Source of the DNA: Leptolyngbya sp. FACHB-60 | GTDB taxonomy: Bacteria > Cyanobacteriota > Cyanobacteriia > Phormidesmidales > Phormidesmidaceae | Direction of reading: 5' to 3' | Assembly (NCBI RefSeq): GCF_014695775.1 | Contig: NZ_JACJOX010000064.1 | Location: 1 to 50,563, forward strand | DNA length: 50,563 bases | Shown: one piece after another, positions 8,504 through 16,683 of the stretch | Numbering within the stretch: the first letter of the stretch is position 1 | Layout of the letters: each line of letters starts with the position of its first letter | Made by a program: the position numbers and the translations under genes | Notes under the pieces: generated by a model | The model's database searches: none | What the model saw: the letters and a program-made list of their open reading frames with translations, nothing else | Told to the model about the DNA's origin: nothing

Positions 8504-8600
8504 GGTTATGGGTCAATCATGGCTCCAGGGGCGGTATGCCCTTGATCACCTTAGGGGATCGCCCGAGGGGAATCAACGTTGCCCCCACTTTTCTCCAGCT

Positions 8601-10754
8601 TTAGGATGCCGCCCGCATCGACAGACCGATGCGCTTGAGCTTGGTATCCACCTCCATCACCCGCACCATCACCACCTGGCCCACCTTGACAATCTCGTTG
8701 GGGTCACTGACAAAGCGATCGGCCATCTGCGAAATATGCACCAGCCCATCCTGGTGCACCCCCACATCCACAAACGCGCCGAAGTTGGTGACATTGGTGA
8801 CCACCCCTTCCAGGGTAAGGCCCGGCTTCAGGTCGGTAATTTCGTTGATGCCGTCCTGAAAGCGGGCGTAGGCAAACTGCTCGCGGGGGTCGCGGCCGGG
8901 CTTTTCTAGCTCCTGCAAGATGTCGCGCAGGGTGAGTTCTCCAGCCTCGGCGGTGGTGTATTTTTTGATATCGAGGCGCTTTAGGCGATCGGCGGCTTTG
9001 GGAATTTGCGTCAGGGGCAGGGAGAGATCCGCAGCGATCGCATCCACAATGCCGTAGCTCTCGGGGTGCACCGCCGTGTTGTCGAGCGGGTTTTTGCCGT
9101 TGCGAATCCGCAAAAACCCCGCCGCCTGCTCAAAGGCCTTGGGTCCCAGCTTTTTCACCTTCAGCAGCTCCCGACGCGAATGAAATGCGCCGTTGGCATC
9201 GCGAAATTCCACAATATTGTTCGCCACCGCCGGGGTCAGCCCCGATACGTAGGTCAGCAGCTCACGGGAGGCCATATTGAGATCCACCCCCACGTAGTTA
9301 ACGCAGCTCTCAATGGTGTCATCCAGCTTTTGCTTCAGCCGCTTTTGATCGACATCGTGCTGGTACTGGCCCACGCCGATCGATTTGGGGTCGATCTTGA
9401 CTAGCTCCGCCAGGGGATCTTGCAGCCGCCGGGCAATGCTAATCGCCCCCCGCACCGTTACATCCAGGTCGGGGAATTCTGCCGCCGCTACTTCACTGGC
9501 GGAGTAGATCGAGGCCCCCGACTCATTCACCAAAACTTTCACCGGGGGATTCGACAGAGTCTTCAAGACTTCCCCCACAAAGGCGTCGGTTTCGCGGCTG
9601 GCGGTGCCGTTGCCGATCGCAATCAGCTCGATCTTGTGCTTACGTATCATCCCTGCCAAAGTCTGAGCAGCCTGCTGTCGCTGGTTTTGGGATTGGTGGG
9701 GAAACACCGCTTGGTATTCCAAAAATTTGCCGGTGCTATCCACCGCCGCCACCTTACAGCCAGTGCGAAAGCCGGGATCAACCCCCAGGGTGGGCTTCAT
9801 GCCTGCCGGGGGCGACAGCAGCAGATTCTTTAGGTTGGCCTCAAAGTTTTGAATCGACACCTCATCGGCCCAGGCCTTTTTCTCGGCCATCACCTCGCTG
9901 GTCAGCGACGGCTTCATCAACCGACTGTAGGCATCTTGAATCACTCCCCGGTAAAACTGGCGAATCTCGGGTACAGGGGTCTTCACCACCCGCTTTTCTA
10001 AGGTTTGCAGAATGGGGTCGGGCTCAACCTCCAGCCCCACCTTGAGAATGCCTTCGCGATCGCCCCGCAGCAGCGCCAGCAGGTTATGGGAGGCAATCGA
10101 TCGCACTGGGGCCTGGTAAGCCCGATACATCTCGTACTTGGTGCTGCCCTCGGGATGGCCTTTTTTGATGCTGGCGGTGAACTGGCCGTGGTTAAGGAGG
10201 CGATCGCGCACATAGCGCCGCAGCTCTGCCCGCTCCGCCACCTGCTCTGCCAAAATATCCGCCGCCCCCTGGAGCGCTTCATCCGTAGACTGAACCCCTT
10301 TATCCGGGTTCACAAACGACTGGGCTTCCTGAAGCAGAACCGCCCGCTTGCCCGTTCTATTTAGCTCCTCAATTTTTTGGGCCAGCGGCTCTAGCCCCTT
10401 TTCCTTCGCCATGGTGGCGCGGGTGCGGCGCTTGGGCCGGTAGGGTAGGTAGAGATCTTCTAGCTCCGTCTTTTGCTGGCAGGCAAGAATCGCAGCTTTT
10501 AGTGCATCCGTGAGCTTGCCCTGGCTCTCAATTTCGGTTAGCACCGTCTGTCGCCGATCCTCAAGCTCCGTCAGGTACTGGTATCGCTCAGCAATCTGCC
10601 GCAGCTGCACCTCATCTAGATCTCCCGTGCGCTCTTTGCGGTAGCGAGCCACAAAGGGTACCGTCGCCCCTTCGGCAAACAGTGCCAGGGTGGCCTCGAC
10701 CTGGGCAGGGCGAATGTCTAGCTCGGTGGCAATGGTGGTAGCGATCGGGGTCAT
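8601..10754 (-). CDS. tex: Tex family RNA-binding transcription accessory protein
   Basis: A 717-residue Tex/YhgF protein, close to the usual family length. In order: an N-terminal helical domain (ATVPFVARYRKERTGDLDE, residues about 30-50), a YqgF RNase H-like domain (LGVDPGFRTGCKVAAVD, about 325-340), helix-hairpin-helix repeats (YVSGLTPAVANNIVEFR; LLKVKKLGPKAFEQAAGFL, about 495-550) and a C-terminal S1 domain (LEGVVTNVTNFGAFVDVG, about 640-710). Tex binds nucleic acid through S1 and associates with transcription and translation in bacteria. It appears to be monocistronic; the next upstream gene on its strand is the STAND ATPase, 115 bases away. Confidence 0.97.
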   Translation of the reverse strand: MTPIATTIATELDIRPAQVEATLALFAEGATVPFVARYRKERTGDLDEVQLRQIAERYQYLTELEDRRQTVLTEIESQGKLTDALKAAILACQQKTELEDLYLPYRPKRRTRATMAKEKGLEPLAQKIEELNRTGKRAVLLQEAQSFVNPDKGVQSTDEALQGAADILAEQVAERAELRRYVRDRLLNHGQFTASIKKGHPEGSTKYEMYRAYQAPVRSIASHNLLALLRGDREGILKVGLEVEPDPILQTLEKRVVKTPVPEIRQFYRGVIQDAYSRLMKPSLTSEVMAEKKAWADEVSIQNFEANLKNLLLSPPAGMKPTLGVDPGFRTGCKVAAVDSTGKFLEYQAVFPHQSQNQRQQAAQTLAGMIRKHKIELIAIGNGTASRETDAFVGEVLKTLSNPPVKVLVNESGASIYSASEVAAAEFPDLDVTVRGAISIARRLQDPLAELVKIDPKSIGVGQYQHDVDQKRLKQKLDDTIESCVNYVGVDLNMASRELLTYVSGLTPAVANNIVEFRDANGAFHSRRELLKVKKLGPKAFEQAAGFLRIRNGKNPLDNTAVHPESYGIVDAIAADLSLPLTQIPKAADRLKRLDIKKYTTAEAGELTLRDILQELEKPGRDPREQFAYARFQDGINEITDLKPGLTLEGVVTNVTNFGAFVDVGVHQDGLVHISQMADRFVSDPNEIVKVGQVVMVRVMEVDTKLKRIGLSMRAAS

Positions 10755-10869
10755 GGGAGAGGCAACTAAGGCAATAACAGTCCTCCATTGTAGATGTGGC
10801 CTGAACAGCTCAAGGAAAATATAGTGCTGGCACTTGTTGCGACAGCTAGCTCAACCCCTGAAATAGACA

Positions 10870-13800
10870 TTAGTAACTGACGATCGCCCCTAAAGATTTC
10901 AGCATTCGTTCTTCAGTGTTAGACAAGCCAGTGGCCCCACGAATATTGACGCCTTCGTAGGGGCGATCGGGGCGGAGGGTCTGCTGGCACAGACCCGTTG
11001 CCAGATCCCACACGCGGATTTCGTCGTCTTGGCTGGCGGTGATCAGATGGGTGCCGCTAGAGCAACCCGAGACTTGCCAAATATCTTGGCTGTGGCCCTT
11101 GAGGGTATGACGGCATTGGTTGGTTTCAACGTCCCACACCTCGACCTGGGTGTTTTGGCTGATAATCGCCAGAATGTCTCCCGCAGGACTCAGGGTAACC
11201 CCTTGCAGCCAGTGCTCTGCGGGGTGCTGCCACTGGCCGAGACAGCCATTGTCCTGCCCCAGATTCCACCAGCGAACAGTGCCGTCGTGGCTGGCGCTGG
11301 CCAGTCTCTCACCCTGGGCCGCAAGACTGTGTACCTGACTTTGATGGCCTAACAGGATGCGGCGATCCGAGCCTAGTGCTTGCTGCTGCCACGGCCAGAG
11401 ACCGATGGTGCCATCCCTAGCGCCTACTACAATCCAGTCACCGTCGGGGCTAAACAGTAGGGCGGTCGGGCTATCAGGGGCACCTTCTAGCTCCCCTGCG
11501 GCGCTGCCAGTGGTGCAATCCCACACCACAATGCCGCTGTCGGGGCCGGCGGTGGCCAACCACTGGCCATCGGGGCTAAAGCGCAGCAGGGTGGCCGGGG
11601 TTGGCTTGGCGACCACCCACTGGCTCTGGCCGGTCGCGATCGACCAGAGCCGCAGGGTTTGGTCGTCGGCGCTGCTAGCCAACCACTGACCATCGGCGCT
11701 AAGGGCGACGGTGCGCACCGAACCGCTGTGGCCCGCTAGGGCACGAGGGCCAATGGCGTAGGGGCTCTGGGCGTTGACCTGCCACAGCCGCAGGTGGGTA
11801 TCGTCGTGGCCAGTGAGAATGATGCCGCTGTCAGCGCCAGCGCTAAAAGCCATGCAGCACACCGGATGCGCCTGGCTGAGAAAGCTGCGCCAGCACTGGC
11901 CTCGCTTGACGCTCCAGAGTTTGATGGTGTAGTTGCTGCCGGTGACAAAATAGCGGCTGTCAGCGCTAAAGGCCAGGGTCCATACTGGCGCTCCCAGCGA
12001 CGGCAGAGCATAGCAGAGACGGCGACCGGGAATATCCCACACCGTGACGGTGAAGTCTTGGCCGCTAGACACCAGGTAGCGCCCGTCGGGGCTGATGGCG
12101 AGAGCGGGCAGAGCCTGTACGTCGGTGGGCAAAATCCAGCAGGGCAGACCGGTGGCCAAATTCCAAATGGTCAGGCAGCGGTCGTCACAACCCGCTGCGA
12201 AGGGAATCGGCTGGCAGTCAGGATCGTTGGGGTCGAGCAAAAACCCTACGGTGCGAATCGCAGCGGTTGATCGCGCTTGGAGATCTTTCAGCAGAGTGCG
12301 ATCGCCCACATTCCACAGGCAGGCGCGCTGGTCATCGCCGCCGCTCAACAGGTGGTTGCCCAAAGCGCTGTAGGCCAGGCTGTGAATGGCTCCAGCATGG
12401 CCCTCCAGACAGCCCTGGCCAAACCCCGAAGCGACTTCCCACAGGCACAGCCGACCGCTGTCATCACCGGAGGCCAGCTGGCTGCCGTCGGGGCTAAAGG
12501 CCAGGGCTCGCACTGGGGCCTGGTGGTCGTCCAAAATGTCGGTGTGATAGGTGGATCCCACTGACCACAACCAGATTTGCCCGCTCTCGGTGCCCACAGC
12601 CAGCAGATCGCCCTGGGGGTTAAAGGCCAGCGAGCGAATGCTCTGGCCCTCGTCAAACATCCAGACCAGCTTGCCCCGCCGCAAATCCCACAGCAGCAGT
12701 CGACCCTCATGATCGCCCGTGGCTAAGTGCCGTCCCTCCTCTAGAGACAAGCCGCGCTGGCCTTGCCTATCTTTAGAAGCAACAGGGCTAAAAGCGGCTA
12801 CTGGGTCGCGCCCAAGGGCGGTGGCAAAGGTGGTGTCGCTAAACTGGGCCTGGCTAAAGCTGGCTCCCTGCACGCTCACCCGCCGCAAATCGCCCTGCCA
12901 AATGGCTAGATGAGAAAAATCGGCACCGCTAATGCCCAGGCCCAGGTGCTGACAAAGGTGAATGACGTTGGCGGCCCCGTAGCCCGGCTGACCCACGAAG
13001 GGCTGTAGAGCCTTGAGCAGGCGATCGCCCTTAGCGGCCAGAGCCCCATCGGTAGCATACTGTTGCCGCAGCTCTTCTGCTAGCGGGCTGAGCATGGCCG
13101 CCCGCTGACGTTCCTGCACTACCTCCCGGGCGGTCATGGTGACGAGGGGCAACCGCTGGAGCCAGTCGAACGTTTCGGCTTCTAGCTCAGCGGCCAGCAC
13201 GCCCTGTAGTCGCTCTAGAACTAAGGCCTGCACCGAGGGGCCTAGGCTCAACACCAGCCCACGCCCGCCAGTGGCCTGAGCCTGAACCCAGCCCCGCCCT
13301 AGGGCTGACTGCACCACCGTGTCAGGTAGGGGGGGTTGCATAGCCCCGTTGAGGTCGTCGAGGGCAACTGGCTCCTGGGCCAGGGCTAGCCAGTACAGCA
13401 GGGCCCATTCCTCAGCTGGCAGTCGATGTAGGGCCTGGGTAAAGGTGCGGTGTACGACGACGGGCACAACCGTCTTCGCCGCCTGGAGCAACATCCGAGG
13501 CTGACCCTGGTAGACCTCTCGCAGTGTCGCCCCTAGCCCCCGCAGCACCAGAGGATGGCTGCCGTAGCGATCGATCAGCGCGCTCCAGTCGTCAGGGGCA
13601 TTAAGCGCATCCGGGGCTTGGAGCAGCGACCGGGCCGCCTCGACAACCAGATCGCCGAGAATATAATCTCGCACCCGTGGCCCCTGCACCTGGGAAAAAT
13701 CGGCGGGCTTTTCGCGGCTGACCCAGACTAGACAGCTCTGGTGATGGTGCTCGGCCCCCTGATGAAAAAAGTGTTGGAGGGCGTCGGTATGGGCTCGGTA

Positions 13801-14553
13801 GCTGCCCGCTGGCTGCTGAGGCTCAAAGAGCTGCTCTAGACCATCGAGAATCAGCAGGGCGCGGCGCTGGCCCAGTTGATCGAGCACCCAGTCTACCTGG
13901 GCCAAGGGGGCGATCGCCCTCGCCTGCGGGTCAAGCCAGTGGACAATCGCCCCCAGCACATCCTGCTCGGTGGCCTCAGCGGTCAGAGCTAGATAGCCAC
14001 ACTGGTCTACCTGGGGGGCAACGGTGGCGGCGATCGCGGCCGCCATCGTCGTCTTACCAACTCCTGGTAGCCCCCACAGCACCACTGTGCGGCAGCGATC
14101 TGCCAAAATCCACTCGGTTAGGGTGGCCAGATCGGCCTGGCGGCCCGCACAGTCGTCCAAGTCAAGGCGGGGAGACTCGCGCACCACGAGGGTAGGGGTC
14201 GGTAGGGGCTGTGGCGGCTCCACCACAATATTCGGCGGCGGGGCCGGTTCAGCCGCCGCACCCCCCTGCACCATCCAGGTGTGCAGCACATTCTGAATGT
14301 TGCGCTTCGTCACCCGAACGCCCTGGAGATCGGCATTTACCAACTCGGTGAGCAGCTGCCAGAGCTTGGGGCCGACGTCTTTTTTGAGATAGTCTTCGGT
14401 GTAGCCAGCGGTGGGGGTTGCCATCGCCGCATAGGTCTTGTTCTCCCAAGACCCCTGTAGCACCAGACGCTCGACATCCTTCAGCGGTCGCCCCTTGCGC
14501 TCCACAGCAACTTGGTTGATGTGTACAGCAATTTTCTCGAAATCCATTGGCAA
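10870..14553 (-). CDS. STAND NTPase: N-terminal HTH, NB-ARC, pentapeptide-like and WD40 repeats
   Basis: A 1227-residue multidomain protein. Residues 1-95 form a helical domain (FEKIAVHINQVAVERKGRPL, LVLQGSWENKTY, LKKDVGPKLWQLLTEL) that I recognise as the HTH found at the start of many cyanobacterial STAND proteins (vWA-MoxR-associated type). A Pro-rich linker leads to an NB-ARC ATPase with Walker A GLPGVGKTT at 161-169 and Walker B ALLILDGLE at 232-240. A winged-helix-like region follows, then a short pentapeptide-like stretch (GADFSHLAIWQGDLRRVSV). From about 600 to the end are 14 WD40 blades, counted by endings such as LLLWDL and IRVWDL, enough for two seven-bladed propellers. STAND proteins are ligand-triggered switches; the ligand and output are unknown. 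A defence or signalling role is possible but unproven. Confidence 0.93.
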   Translation of the reverse strand: MPMDFEKIAVHINQVAVERKGRPLKDVERLVLQGSWENKTYAAMATPTAGYTEDYLKKDVGPKLWQLLTELVNADLQGVRVTKRNIQNVLHTWMVQGGAAAEPAPPPNIVVEPPQPLPTPTLVVRESPRLDLDDCAGRQADLATLTEWILADRCRTVVLWGLPGVGKTTMAAAIAATVAPQVDQCGYLALTAEATEQDVLGAIVHWLDPQARAIAPLAQVDWVLDQLGQRRALLILDGLEQLFEPQQPAGSYRAHTDALQHFFHQGAEHHHQSCLVWVSREKPADFSQVQGPRVRDYILGDLVVEAARSLLQAPDALNAPDDWSALIDRYGSHPLVLRGLGATLREVYQGQPRMLLQAAKTVVPVVVHRTFTQALHRLPAEEWALLYWLALAQEPVALDDLNGAMQPPLPDTVVQSALGRGWVQAQATGGRGLVLSLGPSVQALVLERLQGVLAAELEAETFDWLQRLPLVTMTAREVVQERQRAAMLSPLAEELRQQYATDGALAAKGDRLLKALQPFVGQPGYGAANVIHLCQHLGLGISGADFSHLAIWQGDLRRVSVQGASFSQAQFSDTTFATALGRDPVAAFSPVASKDRQGQRGLSLEEGRHLATGDHEGRLLLWDLRRGKLVWMFDEGQSIRSLAFNPQGDLLAVGTESGQIWLWSVGSTYHTDILDDHQAPVRALAFSPDGSQLASGDDSGRLCLWEVASGFGQGCLEGHAGAIHSLAYSALGNHLLSGGDDQRACLWNVGDRTLLKDLQARSTAAIRTVGFLLDPNDPDCQPIPFAAGCDDRCLTIWNLATGLPCWILPTDVQALPALAISPDGRYLVSSGQDFTVTVWDIPGRRLCYALPSLGAPVWTLAFSADSRYFVTGSNYTIKLWSVKRGQCWRSFLSQAHPVCCMAFSAGADSGIILTGHDDTHLRLWQVNAQSPYAIGPRALAGHSGSVRTVALSADGQWLASSADDQTLRLWSIATGQSQWVVAKPTPATLLRFSPDGQWLATAGPDSGIVVWDCTTGSAAGELEGAPDSPTALLFSPDGDWIVVGARDGTIGLWPWQQQALGSDRRILLGHQSQVHSLAAQGERLASASHDGTVRWWNLGQDNGCLGQWQHPAEHWLQGVTLSPAGDILAIISQNTQVEVWDVETNQCRHTLKGHSQDIWQVSGCSSGTHLITASQDDEIRVWDLATGLCQQTLRPDRPYEGVNIRGATGLSNTEERMLKSLGAIVSY

Positions 14554-14636
14554 AACCGCCGAGATGCCCCAATTCTGGCCTCAGTCTAACCTGAATTTTC
14601 CAGAACTTCTCAGCCGCCATGCCTATGTAATTTGGC

Positions 14637-14669
14637 AAAAAAATTCCCCAGCCCAAGGGCCAGGGAATT
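14637..14669 (-). terminator. inverted repeat with T-tract, read leftward
   Basis: AATTCCCCAGCCC at 14642-14654 pairs with GGGCCAGGGAATT at 14657-14669 with two mismatches. Read on the minus strand it is followed by a T tract (the plus-strand A run at 14637-14643). It lies 84 bases before the STAND gene start on the same strand. It would stop leftward transcription from the right, or act as a leader terminator if the promoter lies further right. Confidence 0.5.
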
Positions 14670-14834
14670 ATCAGGGTGCATCTACCAGTTCATATTTCTA
14701 GGCCAGCTGAGTGAATCAGGATGGTTTGAAAGGGATTTTGTTAGAGTGCCAGGGGGTAAGCGGTAAATAGTCGGGGAAAGGGTATACCGTCGAGCCTTTG
14801 CAAAACGTTTAGAGAAGTTCTTTAGGAGCAAACC

Positions 14835-15755
14835 GTGTCGGATGCGCTGACCTTGAAGGCCTACGACCTTTGGAAAACCTATGGCGACGAGGCGGTGGTG
14901 CAGGGCATTAGCTTCTCCCTGGCGCCGGGTGAGATTGTTGGTTTGCTGGGGCCGAACGGGGCGGGCAAAACCACCACGGTAGGCATGCTGTTTGGCACCG
15001 TCATTCCCACTAAGGGGTTTGTGCAGTTTGGGCCGTGGCAGCTGCCGGGGCAGGGGCAACTGGCCCGCGCCCAAATGGGCATTGTCACCCAGGAAGACAA
15101 CCTCGACCCCGACTTTACGGTGTTTAAAAACCTCACCCACTTTGCCCATCACTACCGCATTACCGGGGCGGCGGCGCGGCAGCGGGCGGGGGAACTGTTG
15201 GCCCTAGTAAATCTAGAGCACCGGGCCGAAGCTCAGGTAAGTGAGCTGTCGGGCGGCATGAAGCGGAAGCTGGTGCTAGCTCGCGCTCTGCTGAATCAGC
15301 CCAAGATTGTGTTTTTAGATGAGCCCACCACCGGCCTCGACCCCGATGCCCGTCAGGATTTTTGGCGGTTGGTGCAGCACCTCAAGGCCAGCGGCTGCGG
15401 CATTTTGTTGACCACCCACTATATGGATGAGGCCCAAAGGCTGTGCGATCGCCTCCTGCTCCTTCAGCAGGGCAAAGTGATTGACGAAGGCACCCCCACC
15501 GATCTGGTCGCGCGAGTGATTGGCCGCGAGGTAGCCGAGATCGAGGGGGTTGAGGCCCAAATTCTCCAGGACTTGGCCTCCCACCACGGAACTTGGTATC
15601 GGGCCTTTGGCAGCGGTCACCAGGTGACGCTACCCGATCGCGATCCTGAGGTGGTTTGGGATGCGATCGCCGCCCATCACCCCAGCCGCCTTCTGCGGCG
15701 GCCCGCCAACTTAGAAGACGTATTTTTGCGACTCACTGGGAGCGTGCTGGAATGA
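14835..15755 (+). CDS. ABC-2 type exporter, ATP-binding subunit (NodI/DrrA-like)
   Basis: A 306-residue ABC ATPase that powers an exporter. Walker A is LLGPNGAGKTTTVGM (about residues 38-52), the signature LSGGMKRKLVLARALL, Walker B VFLDEPTTGLDPDA and the H-loop TTHYMDEAQRL. TTHYMDEA and the LSGGMKRKL form of the signature are typical of the NodI/DrrA class. The start is GTG with AGGAG at 14823-14827, seven bases upstream. Its stop overlaps the ATG of the permease gene (ATGA), so the two are coupled. A C-terminal segment of about 80 residues after the ATPase core is also usual for this class. The substrate could be a lipid, polysaccharide or drug; the sequence does not say. Confidence 0.95.
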   Translation: MSDALTLKAYDLWKTYGDEAVVQGISFSLAPGEIVGLLGPNGAGKTTTVGMLFGTVIPTKGFVQFGPWQLPGQGQLARAQMGIVTQEDNLDPDFTVFKNLTHFAHHYRITGAAARQRAGELLALVNLEHRAEAQVSELSGGMKRKLVLARALLNQPKIVFLDEPTTGLDPDARQDFWRLVQHLKASGCGILLTTHYMDEAQRLCDRLLLLQQGKVIDEGTPTDLVARVIGREVAEIEGVEAQILQDLASHHGTWYRAFGSGHQVTLPDRDPEVVWDAIAAHHPSRLLRRPANLEDVFLRLTGSVLE

Positions 15756-16531
15756 AGCTGATTACCGCTACCCCCTGGGGGGTGTATTCGGTCTGGTGGC
15801 GACACTTTCAGGTGTATCGCAGCACCTGGTTGGTGAGCTGCCTGCCGCCCATTTCTGAGCCGATTGTGTACCTATTAGCCTTTGGCTATGGCCTCAGCCC
15901 ACTAATTGGCGATGTGGAATATTTAGGGCAAGTGATTCCCTACGCACAATTTTTGGCTCCGGGAATGATTGCGATCGGGGTGCTGTTTCAGTCGTTTTTT
16001 GAGGGAGCCTACAGCAGCTTCATTCGGCTCAATTTTCAAAAGACTTGGCAAGCGCTGCTGACGGCTCCGCTGAGTTATACCGATGTGTTTTTGGGCGACT
16101 GGTTTTGGGCGGCCACCAAGGGCACCATTGCCGGTACTCTCACCGGGCTAGTCGCGGTGCTTGCTAATCTGTATGACCTCTCTAGCCTAGTGCTGTCGCT
16201 GCCGCTGATCGTGCTTGGCAGCTTGCTGTTTGGAGCCTTTGGCCTGCTGGTAACTGGGTCTGTGAGCAAAGTTGACCAGGTGAATGTGCCGATTTTTCTG
16301 GTAGTCATCCCCATGTTTACCCTCTGCGGCACCTACTTTCCGCGCAATACGCTGCCGCCGCTGCTGGCCAAGTTTGCCTCGCTTTTGCCCCTGGCCTCCC
16401 TGGTCGATCTGCTGCGCTGGCCCCTGGGTCTGCCCCCTTGGTGGCCCCTGCTGCTGCTCTGGCTGGTCGGGTGGATGGTGGTGATGGCCAGGCTGGCCGC
16501 CCTGCGGATTTATCCGAGGTTGTTTAGCTAG
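15752..16531 (+). CDS. ABC-2 type exporter, permease subunit (NodJ-like)
   Basis: A 259-residue membrane protein with six hydrophobic segments, such as IVYLLAFGYGL, FLAPGMIAIGVLFQSFFEG, LVLSLPLIVLGSLLFGAFGLL and WPLLLLWLVGWMVVMARLAAL. SSFIRLNFQKTWQALLTAPLS and VIPMFTLCGTYFPRNTLP match the ABC-2 membrane family, NodJ subgroup. The ATG at 15752 overlaps the ATPase stop; an open frame begins earlier at 15656 but only inside the ATPase gene, so I reject the longer start. It works as a dimer with the ATPase in the cytoplasmic membrane. The gene ends 150 bases from the convergent nadE, with an inverted repeat between them. Confidence 0.95.
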   Translation: MKLITATPWGVYSVWWRHFQVYRSTWLVSCLPPISEPIVYLLAFGYGLSPLIGDVEYLGQVIPYAQFLAPGMIAIGVLFQSFFEGAYSSFIRLNFQKTWQALLTAPLSYTDVFLGDWFWAATKGTIAGTLTGLVAVLANLYDLSSLVLSLPLIVLGSLLFGAFGLLVTGSVSKVDQVNVPIFLVVIPMFTLCGTYFPRNTLPPLLAKFASLLPLASLVDLLRWPLGLPPWWPLLLLWLVGWMVVMARLAALRIYPRLFS

Positions 16532-16618
16532 CGGATATTGCAGGAGCGTTTCACCTCGCTTCCTGGGGACAAAAACTTAGGCCAAAGCGAATGCCGCGAT
16601 CGCCCTAGCCACCAATTC

Positions 16619-16658
16619 AGCTCCGTTCAGCTCCACCGTTATTGACCCGAACGGAGCT
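16619..16658. terminator. inverted repeat between convergent genes
   Basis: AGCTCCGTTC at 16619-16628 pairs perfectly with GAACGGAGCT at 16649-16658 across a 20-base loop. It sits between the ends of the exporter operon and nadE. There is no clear T tract on either side, so it may be a Rho-independent-like block, an mRNA-stabilising hairpin or something else. Confidence 0.4.
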
Positions 16659-16683
16659 AACGGTCAACCCAGCTCAAACACCC

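Noticed and set aside
8301..8909. 202-codon open frame on the plus strand over sixA and the end of tex
   Set aside because: His-rich shadow frame spanning two real genes and their spacer.
14682..15152. 156-codon open frame on the minus strand over the start of the ABC ATPase gene
   Set aside because: It is antisense to the Walker A region of a clear ABC ATPase.
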